This document shows positions 33,729-43,802 of a stretch of 64,000 bases of DNA, piece after piece. Source of the DNA: Xylaria sp. FL1777. Taxonomy: Eukaryota; Ascomycota; Sordariomycetes; Xylariales; Xylariaceae. The notes below the pieces were generated by a model. That model was not told the origin of the DNA and made no database searches. It saw only the letters and a list, made by a program, of their open reading frames with translations. How positions within the stretch are numbered: position 1 is the first letter of the stretch; each line of letters opens with the position of its first letter. The stretch is taken from contig MU400537.1 in assembly GCA_022578965.1 (NCBI GenBank), forward strand, positions 186,001 through 250,000, read 5' to 3'. The position numbers and the translations under genes are program-made.

Positions 33729-36700
33729 TTATGCCCGACCACGTTTGGTCCATAGGCCACCTCGGCCTCTGCCTCGACCCCTACCACGGGTTGATACGGT
33801 TTGCCTTGCCGGGATTTCGTCATCGCTCGAGTCAAATACAGAGCCTGTAGAGGTTTCATCATCAGACAAAGCCAATCTGACAACAGTTGGCCCACCTGGC
33901 TTACTTGAAACTCGCTGTAATGGCGGCGCTTCATCGTTCCCTGATGCCGATGATATGGATGGTGAATCTTGGAGTGCGGGAGGCTCGAAATCACTATCAA
34001 CAAGTTCAGCACGGCCGCGCTTGGGAGTAGTTTTGGGTTCCTCTGCGTCCGCGTTTGTGGCAGGAGGATCGAGTCTCTGAGCCGTTATGGTGGGCGTGGG
34101 TGTAGCATTTCTAGACCCACTAGTATTCCGTGTACGGTCACGTTGTCTAATGCGGATCTTCTTTCCCTTAAGTGCCATCCGTTCTTGCATAGACATGGAT
34201 CGAAGGTCTCTAGTCGGTTCCGAGGCCTCTTTAGGCTCTGCAGGAGAGGCCGCTGCTGGTTGGGAACGTCGGGCTCCTGGTGGACGGCCTCTTCGTCTAG
34301 TTGGACCCGGTTGAGAGGGAGTATGTTCTGGTTGTGCCTCATCCTTGTCTTCGCGTGAACCAAGTTCTTCCGCTAGCTGAGCTTCTAACTCATCGACAGT
34401 TACATTCTCACTAGTTCCACTGGCATCGTGATCGTTGACATCAACCACATTGGTGTCTTCCAGATTCTCGACTCGACTAAGAGTTGATCTCCGTGCTCGA
34501 CCTCTTCCAGGGGGGCGACCTCGCCGCTTTTTCTCCGTAGAAGGTGACGAGTTCGTGTCGAGGGAACTTCGTGGTGGCCGTCCTCGTTTCTTACCAGTAG
34601 ATTGCGAGGTCGGCTGGGCAGTCGGCTGGGTGGTCGACTGGGTGGTCGACTGGGCGGTCGGCTGGACATCTTCCAATTCATTCTGGGATACTGGAGTACC
34701 AGTAATAGCGCGAACTGCTTCTGCTGCCAGATCTACTGCAGAAGGCCTTGGCTCTTGATAAGGTCTCACAGGGACTGTGTCATCTGGGTCTTCTTGGGGT
34801 TCTTCAGCCTCAACGTAGGACATCATGGGCTTAGCATGTCGAAGTGTTGGGCGTAGTGGATCAATAGGCAACGGAGGCCGTGTCGGCTTGGCTTTGACCG
34901 CCGGCGTCGAGTTCTCCGTCTCTTGCGCTTCGTTCTGTCTTTCCACTGCCCCGGTCGAATCCTGGACGGCTGAACGATTTTGGTCTGTATCGTGGACTGG
35001 GGTGGGGGTGCTATCACCGAGGGCACCGAGTAAAGCTGGGTCTAGATTGACCAATTGTTCGATATTACCAGTTCTGGGCTTTTTACGATGACTTTTCGGA
35101 CCTTGGAAATCAGGGTCATCGTCTTGTTCGAGCCTTGCCTTCCTTTTCGCAAGACGTAGAGTTTTCTTTACAAAATCGGACATTTCAAGTTCGTTATTAA
35201 GTGCATCGGCAGTTGGCATTTGGAAAGCATCGAACAAAATTCTGTCGGTGCTCTCATCCTGTTCATAGAAACCCATACCCATCATACGTCCTCGATCTAA
35301 CAGTGAGGGGTCGGGGTAATTGGATAAGTCTGGATAAACAGATTCACCTTCAGCATCTTGCAATCCAGACATATCAGCCGTTTCAACTTGGCTGCCTGGT
35401 TCTCCAAGTAACACGGGTGAAGGGTCTTGATGCTCGCCTTCTTCCTGTAATTCATGGTCGACGACATGGCTTTGGTCGCCGTAACCATTCATGATTGAGT
35501 CCTGGAGCGCCGAGTCCACTTCCCGGGGAGCGTCACTCGCAGTTATGGATACCAGCGGATCTTTGGCTTTCTCAGCATCGGCTTGTTGTCGCAACCTATT
35601 CATTCGCTTCGAGTCCTTGCTGCGATTTTCCTCGCCAGCCGCCTTCAACCAATTCAAATTATGTATGCGGAAATCAACAATAGACTCGACGCTCCTATCA
35701 TCAGCAATAGGGCGGGTGTCGTGTCCCAACAGTGTGTTTCTGGGAATATACGGCACAGTATTACCGCTTTGCCGGCATGCACCACAGTTGCAAATCTTAA
35801 GACATTTGGGGCATTGCCAATTTTCTTGCTCCATGATGGCTTGCGGCATCAAGTCGAATGCTCTCCACAAGACGCCATAGCAGTATGCTGAAGTGCACGT
35901 CGCACAGAAGTGCAGCTTGTAAGTAAATTCTTTATGACTGCAAACATGGCAACGATAAGTGTCGCCGTGCTTCTTTTTCCTTGTTTTGGGCTTCTTTTTG
36001 ATACGACCATCGTCATCGACCTGGGGATCATCTGATTCTTCAGGCTCCCGTTCGGGCGGCTTTGTAATATCATTCCACGGCCTTCTTCGTAGCTGCTCTT
36101 GACAAATTTGAGCTACTGACTTTTTGCGTGATAACTTGCGTGCTAATTCGAGAGGTTGAGGGGAAAGGTCAATATCGACAAAGCCGTCTTGCTCTATAAC
36201 CATCGCACGCCATGTTTCGTGTTTATCGACAAGTTCAGACCAATGCCATTGTTCACACCACTTAAGGTTAGAGATACATACGCAAGAGCGGCCCATAGCA
36301 TAACAATCCATACAGATGTCATACGTATCTTCGTCGCCGTTTATGAGTTGCCGTACGCAGCATTTGCAGGTGAGAAAGCGATTGAAGATGTTAGATCTGC
36401 AGTACGAGCAGGTGATGTTTGAGTCGAAGGGAATGTATTCAACATGCATCTGCTTGTCATGAAACATCTCGTCAATTAGCATTTCAGTGAAGAGCCTGAA
36501 TAACTTCTTGAAGTCGCGGGCCATCTGTTTCATGCGAGATGAGTTCTGCATGAGTTCTTGACCAAGTCCCAACCAGCTAGCCTCGGCGTTATCTTCGAAC
36601 GATTGTAGTTCTTTGTAATATTTTTCAAGGGTATAATAGATGATAGCTTTGTTTTTGTATTGCTCATCTCGGCATACAAGTCGAGCTTTTGGGAGAGCTT

Positions 36701-37758
36701 CATGTAGTGCAAGATCAAGCGTCTCCACAGTTGTTCTGTTCCATGCAACTTTCATCGTTCTGGTGCCCCGATTCCATACTTGATGCGGCGCAAGGGGAGG
36801 CACTAATATGAAATCGCCCACTCTCTGTTCGACGACATACACGGGGAAGTTGGCCTTTTTCCAAGCATTGATTTGAGCAAAATGCTTTTCGATCTCGATA
36901 TCGTGGCCAAGCATCGAGAGGAAATACTCACGCACGACTTCTCGGTCTTTCGTCTCTGTCATAAACCAAATCGAGCTTCCTGGCTTCTCTCCATTCTCAT
37001 CGCCTGACGCTTCGACCATAATGTTCTGACCCAAGCTTGCGCACATCTCTCGATGAGCGGGAGTATACGTTCCTTCATGGCCAATATAACACATAAGATT
37101 TTGTGCTCGCATCTCTAGGTCTAGGCTGCTCATCAGGTCACCGGCAACCGCGGATGCCTTCTCGGGCGCACCAAAGATATCATCGTCTCGAGACTCACGG
37201 CTCGAATTCTCGCTGATGTTTTCATTCATATAGAAAACGTTAGGCGGTATTATCTTCTTCAGATGCTGAAACCACTCATCTGGGCAATCGATATCTTTGA
37301 GGTACAGGCGCTGCCGGCGCTCATCGCGAAAGTTCGTTGGAGTCCATTGATTTGTAAGCTGTCGCATTGATCGTAGGTAATGACCAGTGGTCATGGGGAT
37401 GTCCGTTTGTGCGTTAATATCTCGAACATTTTCCTCTGTCTACCAGGTTAGCTGCCAAAAGTGCAAGGAGGAGGCGCAAGAGCTTACGTTTCTTGTCGCA
37501 CGTTGTCTCTAGCCAGGTAGGGCTAAAAAGCTCCTTAGGTAAGACCCGATTCCAGCCTTCGATAACTAATGGCCGGCCACCTTCTATCACATGAAGCTGA
37601 ACAAGTTTCTCGAAGCCGGCCGGGCCAAGCCGCCGGATCTGGGCGATGGAGATGCGCGTTACCCAGTCGAAGTTGGGAGTTCGATCAACTAAGTTATGGA
37701 GGTCGAGATCCGGGGGGATTGGATCGAACTTAGCCTGCGGATGTAATGCGCTCGGCAT
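33729..37758 (-). CDS. JmjC domain + zf-4CXXC_R1 + AT-hook chromatin protein
   Basis: Two exons on the minus strand, 37758-37488 and 37435-33729 (52-nt intron, GTAAGC, branch GCTAAC, GACAG), give 1325 residues. A JmjC-type cupin (about 70-330) has RPLVIEGWN upstream and a complete HxE...H iron triad: His218, Glu220 (PAHREMCASLG) and His308 (PPLAPHQVW). A first Cys-rich cluster (about 433-484; CSYCRS, CKCC, CMDC, CVC) is followed by a second (about 586-645; CHVCSHKEF, CATC, CPKC, CNCGAC). The second cluster matches the zf-4CXXC_R1 domain of CDCA7-type proteins. The C-terminal half is disordered and carries three AT-hooks (GKKRGRPPR about 1040, KKRRGRPPGRGR about 1060, RRRGRPPG about 1137), a short Thr/Gln repeat (about 1017-1037) and an RG-rich tail (GRGRGRGRGG). 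Predicted Fe(II)/2-oxoglutarate-dependent histone or nucleic-acid demethylase or hydroxylase with DNA-binding modules. The start is the first ATG after a GTG-opened frame. Confidence 0.88.
34609..34667 (-). repeat. 12-bp tandem repeat inside the JmjC coding region
   Basis: About five imperfect copies of a GTCGACTGGGTG-type unit, encoding a TTQS/TAQP tetrapeptide repeat in the disordered C-terminal region. The unit length keeps the reading frame, so copy number can vary without disrupting the protein. Confidence 0.75.
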
Positions 37759-38566
37759 ATTGAGCTGGACGGGCTTAAAAGGGTTGTAGGTGTAATTGAT
37801 TGACGCGATGTGAAAAGCGACTGTTCGTGTTCGTACGGAGAGACTAGCCGACGATAGTGGCGAACGCGTCACAGTGGCTCATTATATTATGTGGTAAGAA
37901 GCAAGGGTATCTGGATATTCGAAGATAGGAGACGGTGTCTTTGTATTGAGATCGAGTTTAGTGCAACGCGATTGCTCTGGGTGGGCGGACCTCCTCATGG
38001 GAAGCTGTCGGGAATGCATCTAAAGAGATGGTGCTTTTGGGGAAGATTGAAGACTGTACTGGAGGAGTAGCACTTTACCTTCCTTTCTAAGTGTGGAGAC
38101 GGATGCAGGTGCTAAGCTACCTAGACATTTAGAGCTTATTAGGTGCTCCCCGTAACTTAAGTGGGGAAGCCTATCTGTAACAGAATACCTAGGTACTTTT
38201 ATCTAATCGATAAGAGGCTAAATAGGTACAGGATAATACACTTTAAACTCCAATCACTACTTAAGTAATCACGAACCAAGTCGGAGCTTGAGATCTTTAT
38301 ATTAGTCTATCGAAAGCTTCCTGTGGAAAATAGCGCTGACACGACGTACTTCTGTAGTACACAGCAATACTTTTTTATCTTAGAGAATTAGGAGGTATAA
38401 ACCAGTTCTTGGGATTCATAGTGGTGATTTTCCGGACTGCCAAATACAATTTAAGAGCAAGGTAAGCGTGGATCTTATCTCATCACATCCTATCATATAA
38501 GAAAGTAAAGATATGCATTTGAGTCGCGAGTAACCTACGGCTCCTTCATATTTTTCTTATTAGATT
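37759..38566. other. Divergent promoter region with one TACCTAGGTA palindrome
   Basis: About 800 bp between the JmjC gene (-) and COQ2 (+). Contains an exact TACCTAGGTA at 38186-38195. No ORF of note. Confidence 0.5.
38186..38195. repeat. TACCTAGGTA palindrome, copy 3
   Basis: Exact intergenic copy in the JmjC/COQ2 divergent promoter. Confidence 0.7.
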
Positions 38567-39886
38567 ATGAGAGCGGCTGGATCCCCGTGTTATGGTTGTG
38601 AGAATTATTGGCTGACATTTAGTACAGACCCAAGTAACCTTAACAAGGGGAGAAGAATGTACTTTACAAGCATCTGCGGCAGAGCAAGACCGCTCTGCCG
38701 GGGTGTAATATCCAGAGCGTCACCTCTAGGTCGGCATATATCTACGAGTCCAAGGATAAAAGGCAACTCAGCACATCAGACATCCGTGGGTTTTATAAAA
38801 CCAACACAGCTAATACCATTATACCATACCTCAACCTCTCAGCGCCGAGCTCATACCCTTGAATCGCTCACATCGGCAATACCAGAACCCTATTCACCAC
38901 CAACAACGGGATTACTCTCCCGTCTCCCTTCATCATGGGTTCCCTACGCAGAGCTTATGCGCATAGAGAAGCCAGCAGGAACGATATATCTCTTCTTCCC
39001 ATGTCTCTTCTCGACGCTCCTCGCAGCACCTCTTGCGACTCCAATAGCGTCGCCCCTCTCAGTTATAGGAACCTCCGCACTTTTTTTCTCAGGCGCCCTT
39101 ATCATGCGCGGCGCCGGATGCACCATCAACGATCTATGGGATAGGAATCTTGACCCAAAGGTAGCTCGGACGCGTCTGCGGCCCATCGCTCGTGGCGCCT
39201 TGACGCCTTTTCAGGCCTTCGCATGGACAGGTGTTCAACTACTGGCTGGCTTGGGAATCTTACTGCAATTCCCGCCTATATGTCTATACTACGGCATTCC
39301 AAGTCTCGCGCTCGTGGCGACATATCCGTTGGCGAAGCGTGTCACCTACTATCCACAATTCGTGCTTGGCCTGACTTTCTCCTGGGGCGCTATGATGGGA
39401 TTTCCTGCTCTAGGCGTAGACTTGCTCGCCGCAGACGCTAGTGCCATCAGGGCTGCCGCTGCCTTACTGTATGCAAGTAACGTCGCCTGGACGGTGTTGT
39501 ACGATATGATTTACGCGCACATGGACATCCGGGACGATGCGAAGGCGGGCATCAAGAGCATTGCGCTAAAACATGATGCGGACACGAAGAAGGTGCTTAC
39601 CGGCTTGGCAGTTGTCCAGATAGGACTGCTTGCCGGTGCAGGGATTGCGACGGGGGCAGGCTCGGCGTTCTTTATTGGAAGCTGCGGAGGGGCTGCCTTG
39701 ACTCTCGGCTACATGATTAGGAAGGTCAACTTGAAAAGCGTCAAGGACTGTTGGTGGTGGTTCGTTAACGGCTGTTGGATTACCGGTGGTATTATTAGTT
39801 TTGGGCTAGGAGCCGATTACTTGATCCAGTATCTTGCAGACGACACTCAACCGAACAATGATGAGGCGAAAGCAGAAAGCTCGTGA
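38567..39886 (+). CDS. coq2: 4-hydroxybenzoate polyprenyltransferase, mitochondrial (ubiquinone synthesis)
   Basis: Single exon, 439 residues. An intramembrane UbiA-family prenyltransferase that attaches the polyprenyl tail to 4-hydroxybenzoate in coenzyme Q synthesis. Both Asp-rich motifs are present: NDLWDRNLDPKVARTRLRP (from residue 188) and YDMIYAHMDIRDDAKAGIKS (from residue 312), which coordinate Mg-diphosphate. Eight or nine hydrophobic helices lie between about 120 and 425. The N-terminus is Arg/Ser-rich, as expected for a matrix import signal. Two starts are possible: ATG at 38567, or ATG at 38657 (MYFTSICGRARPLCRGVISR), which gives a better amphipathic presequence and is my preferred real start (409 residues). 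The longer form adds 30 residues without targeting character. Confidence 0.93.
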   Translation: MRAAGSPCYGCENYWLTFSTDPSNLNKGRRMYFTSICGRARPLCRGVISRASPLGRHISTSPRIKGNSAHQTSVGFIKPTQLIPLYHTSTSQRRAHTLESLTSAIPEPYSPPTTGLLSRLPSSWVPYAELMRIEKPAGTIYLFFPCLFSTLLAAPLATPIASPLSVIGTSALFFSGALIMRGAGCTINDLWDRNLDPKVARTRLRPIARGALTPFQAFAWTGVQLLAGLGILLQFPPICLYYGIPSLALVATYPLAKRVTYYPQFVLGLTFSWGAMMGFPALGVDLLAADASAIRAAAALLYASNVAWTVLYDMIYAHMDIRDDAKAGIKSIALKHDADTKKVLTGLAVVQIGLLAGAGIATGAGSAFFIGSCGGAALTLGYMIRKVNLKSVKDCWWWFVNGCWITGGIISFGLGADYLIQYLADDTQPNNDEAKAESS

Positions 39887-40604
39887 ACGGACTCGCCGAA
39901 GCGGTTGGATGTACGATTACTCTGTTTGAGAATACTGGCGATTAGATTACACAGCATATAGAGTGGCCCTGTATAATATGTACTTTAATGTATTCTATAT
40001 GAAAAAAACTCGACGACTTTGCAAGCCTTCTAATCCGAAAATCCCTCCTTCGGTTAAAATAGCTTGATGATGTTCACTCGAGCATAGTACTGTGCCTATT
40101 CTCTTTGACACTAAATACAAAGTCAAAGTAGTGGACTTAACATATACGATGAGACATATGTTTATGCTAGACGGTGTGAATGACACAGTCGGTAGGGAAC
40201 TAGACTTGTTTATTAACGGAATATAAGAGTCTATACTGTAGTTGACAGTCGCGCTTTAAACCTCCTCACATTATTAGAGGCAAAGCGGTTCACAAATAGC
40301 CTAGGAAGTTTTCTACTCAGTGTCATGAGATGCTCCTATGCAACCAGCAAGTCTCGCAGCACTATACACTTCAAGCAGAGAGAGGGCGTCCAGATATTAG
40401 TTGTGTGGGTGGATGATACTAAGATCTCTATTTCCGGATCTGATCAACCTAGGAAGATTGTTTGTATGAAGGCCCGAACCTATGATGCTGGTAGAAAATC
40501 AAGCAAGCCCTTTCGACTCCGCATTCCCAATGGTGAACCTTTATTTCGTCACACAAATTTTCGTCCTCATCTCTCATGACTCCCCGGTCTGATGGAGACT
40601 TCGT
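39887..40604. other. Intergenic between convergent genes
   Basis: About 700 bp shared 3' flank of COQ2 and RPS23. No feature; the frame at 40325-40579 lacks coding character. Confidence 0.5.
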
Positions 40605-41180
40605 TTATGACCTGGGCTTCTCCTTCTTCTCCTTCCACAGAGCTAGCAGACCGACACCTGACACCTTAACGACCTTGAAACGGACACCGGGAATATCACC
40701 CTTGGCCTTGCCCTTGCGACCGAAACCGGCAATGAGGACCTCGTCGTTCTCGTCGACGAAGTTCAAGCAACCGTCATTGGGGACTGCGACAGGTAATTTG
40801 TTAGCCTTGTATACACTAGACAACTATAGTTTCCTCCTATCTGAGCATCTGAAGACGCTACCATCCATGTCACCGCTGCTCCACCAATTATAAACTAGAT
40901 AAGAAAACGCAAGTTCCGTACCGAAAGCAGTGACTTTCTTGCCGTTCTTGATAAGTTGAACACGGACACACTTTCGAATGGCCGAGTTGGGCTGCTTGGC
41001 TTCGACACCGACCTTCTCGAGAACGATGCCCTTGGCGTGTGAGGAACCACCGAACGGCGAGGACTTGAAGGCGGTACCGAGAGCACGCTTCTTGTATCCC
41101 AGATCGGCCCAGCGCTGGTCCTTACGGTGTGTGCGGAGTTTTCTGGCCGCGTTGAGACCACGAGGCTTGCCTTTACCCAT
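40605..41180 (-). CDS. rps23: 40S ribosomal protein S23 (uS12)
   Basis: Two coding exons on the minus strand, 41180-40922 and 40783-40605 (138-nt intron, GTACGG...CGCAG), give 145 residues, the family's exact length. Decoding-centre protein of the small subunit. It begins [20 protein letters not shown] and contains the conserved [15 protein letters not shown] loop, whose proline is known to be hydroxylated in eukaryotes. It ends [15 protein letters not shown] (here [18 protein letters not shown]). Just upstream of the ATG is a GCTAAC branch and CTCCAG acceptor (41186), and a GTAGGT donor exists at 41357. A 5' UTR intron (about 41186-41357) is therefore likely, as is common for fungal ribosomal protein genes. 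Confidence 0.96.
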
Positions 41181-41778
41181 GATTGCTGGAGAGAGACGAT
41201 GTTAGCGGGCGAATTCGGTAGAGGTCGGAAATGAGTGCGCGCGCGGAGGTTGGGTGGTTCGATGGGAGAATATCGGCCGATGAGAACGTGCAGGAATCGA
41301 GAAATCGAAGATGGCTGGCGATTGGGATAATTGCTGTATGGCTGGAGGGAGACCTACCGATTTATTGGTGATATCGCTGGAAATGGGTTTGTTGATGATG
41401 GTTGGGGGGGTTAGATGGCTAGCTGCTCTGTTCACTTCACTCGCGTGGATAGGGAAGTTCTCTCGGTTAATTTTTGCACAGAGGGGCGCAGGAGTAGAAA
41501 ATTGAAGGGCTTGCCCTAGAGAGAATGGCTGGTGGGTTTCTTGTGTGGCGGTGCCAAGAATTGGAGATGTGTGGCTGGATATCGTGGCTTTCTGAAAGTG
41601 GGGTCTTTTGGGGTGGGGGTCGGTACTATCTACCCCTGCTTCTCGGGTTCGATGATACCCCAACTACCATGTACTCCACTCAAGGTACCTACTATGTAGT
41701 TCTCCAAGCAAGCAAGCAATCATCAGCAATCATCAACAATCATTATTTATTGTATACCCTGCTTCTCACGATGTAGCC
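41181..41778. promoter_or_regulatory. Bidirectional promoter region (rps23 / unknown gene)
   Basis: About 600 bp separates the divergent starts at 41180 (-) and 41779 (+), so both promoters and the rps23 leader intron must lie here. An AAGCAAGCAATCATCAGCAA-type repetitive leader sits at about 41705-41745, just before the plus-strand ATG. Confidence 0.5.
41186..41357 (-). other. Putative 5' UTR intron of rps23
   Basis: On the minus strand: GTAGGT donor at 41357, GCTAAC branch and CTCTCTCCAG acceptor ending at 41186, six bases before the ATG. Inferred from splice motifs only; no transcript data. Confidence 0.5.
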
Positions 41779-42636
41779 ATGTCACAAAACAAATTGAAAC
41801 CGAGCAACTCGAAAGCTCGTGATCCTCCCCCAAGCCTCTTCCTCCACCCATCACCAGGCGCATCCCATGTGTCCCTCTCAGGAGCCGCTGCAAGCGCGGG
41901 ACTGCCGTCATCCGGCTTGTCCACGCAGCAGTCTCAAGCAACACCGCCTCTTTCTCGCACAGGCTCTCTGCTTAACTCTCTCAGCCGACCGATTCCCCGT
42001 CTTCCGACTGGAGACTCGACTCGAAGCGCCGATAGGACCGACGCGTTATGGGCTGAGATGCAGACGACCCTCGAGGAGGCCGAGTTGTCCGCTAGTGGTG
42101 GCACCCACGTATTTGGACCAGATCATGATCGCAAGCTAGCAGAATTAAGAGCGGCTCAGATCGCCCTGGCGCAAGCATGGGCTCGAAGCGAAGCTGATGA
42201 CGCCGCTGGCGGATCAATTGTCTCTGATACCGAGGTACGGAACTTGAAAGGCGCCTTGGGTGAGGTGGGAGGCATGGGCGCTGCTGTGGCGGCGGGTGCT
42301 GCTCAAAACTCCAGTGTTCCGCTAGGGGCCGTCAAGGGAGCTGCCGACGGTACAGATACGGCCAAAAGCACTATAGGAACTGGGAGCGTGCAACCCGGTG
42401 GTAGTGGCCTCGATGGTGAGAAGCTCGGTGCCAAGCTAGAGGAGGAAACGGAGCGAGATATACTCCTTGCTAGAAATAGAAGGGAGGCCAACGATCGGTA
42501 CTTCAGCAAAGTAGACCAGGGTGTGAGAGATGTTGTTGCCAAGCTTGAAGACGTTGCTATCGCCATGAGGGCTGTTGAGCAAGAGACCAGAGGCGTTTGG
42601 GGTGAAGAAAGCGCCACAGAGAGTGTTGATGGCTAA
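41779..42636 (+). CDS. Conserved-looking hypothetical protein with terminal coiled coils
   Basis: Single exon, 285 residues. Residues 1-85 are Ser/Pro-rich and disordered. Two helical blocks follow: ADRTDALWAEMQTTLEEAEL through LAELRAAQIALAQAWARSEA (about 86-145), and a C-terminal helix ETERDILLARNRREANDRYF to EQETRGVW (about 230-275). They are separated by a Gly/Ala-rich linker. The Trp-containing helix pair looks conserved rather than random, but I do not recognise the family. No signal peptide or membrane segment, so probably a cytosolic or nuclear coiled-coil adaptor. The ATG at 41779 is the first in a frame closed just upstream by TAG. Confidence 0.75.
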   Translation: MSQNKLKPSNSKARDPPPSLFLHPSPGASHVSLSGAAASAGLPSSGLSTQQSQATPPLSRTGSLLNSLSRPIPRLPTGDSTRSADRTDALWAEMQTTLEEAELSASGGTHVFGPDHDRKLAELRAAQIALAQAWARSEADDAAGGSIVSDTEVRNLKGALGEVGGMGAAVAAGAAQNSSVPLGAVKGAADGTDTAKSTIGTGSVQPGGSGLDGEKLGAKLEEETERDILLARNRREANDRYFSKVDQGVRDVVAKLEDVAIAMRAVEQETRGVWGEESATESVDG

Positions 42637-43802
42637 CAATAATTAGCTACGGCTGACCTACATGGTAGTGTAAAGTTCCTCGAATCTGGAACAGCGACCT
42701 CGTTCTTAGCTCACTGTAAGCTGCTATGACAAGAAATCGTGTTGGTCTGGCTTAAGATGGTAATTTATGCAGCAACTGATTCGTGAATAGATGATACCCG
42801 CCAGAATAGAGATTGGAATTTTCTATTTCTCTAGGTGTCTTTCCCAGTGTTCACGTTTGCGAAGCCCTCATGGTAATGCTTAATACGAATTTCTACAGTA
42901 TGTCTAGATGCTGGGATATACTACATGCTCTGAGGCGAATGGATGCGCACTGCGCAATAGACCTAGGCGATGCGCAAATATTACTGTCAAGGTCTCTCTT
43001 CCGTCTAGTGCTGTCAAGTCTCTCTTGTGGTGTCTTATTCAGCCGTGCCTTTGCGGTGCCTAAGCCATAATATTTGAATTGCAATGCTTTCCAGTTCATG
43101 CTTCGAAGTGACAATCATTGGTCTCTCCACGTTCCCATGCACAATGCGACGTTCGCTATCAACGGTTCAGCGGCGAATTTCCCTAATCGAGGCATCCACC
43201 GTAGTTTTAACTGGCTCGATATCAGATTTGTTCGGCCTATCGACTGCGTACTCGAAGGTTGGCGCGGGTAAATATGCAAGGCGAAAGACTCAGTGATTGG
43301 GAATGGCGAGCGCCAGCTACCCGATTGCGCAACACCACCGCCCAATTAACCATTACTGTCGTTTACCTACAAGGCCTTACCACGCCTCGCGATAAGCAAG
43401 TCGTTCAAATAGACTTCTTGTACAATGTTTGATGACCACTAGACCGATTCTTGGCGCATCATGGCCACCGTGGCAAAACTGCCGCTTTTGGAGTGCTGTA
43501 AGATATCATGTCAGCGACTCCCCCGCGTTCCCCACGGTTACTAACTCTAGAAATGTCAAGGTCCGGAAGATATCCATTCGGCTTTTATGCCTTACAGGGA
43601 GCAAAGAGGGGTGATCGCTCGCGAGTCTGAACTCATATAAAGCACGTTAGCCAGTCTTACACCAGTAGCGTCGAGCAGTGCTTAGTTATAGATAACCTAC
43701 TAAACAGAGACTAAATTTCACTATACTTCGTGTCAGAGAATTGGGTCTCATATCCGCCTTTAGCTTGTTGATGTGTTGCTGCCGCTAAGCTTATCGTCCA
43801 TC
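42637..43802. other. Intergenic, no feature
   Basis: About 1.17 kb between two plus-strand genes. Short frames (for example 42813-43070 and 43115-43345) lack coding character. Confidence 0.5.

Noticed and set aside
34087..34758. Plus-strand frames opposite the JmjC C-terminus
   Set aside because: Shadows of AT-hook and repeat coding sequence; Arg/Gly/Trp-rich and lacking family features.
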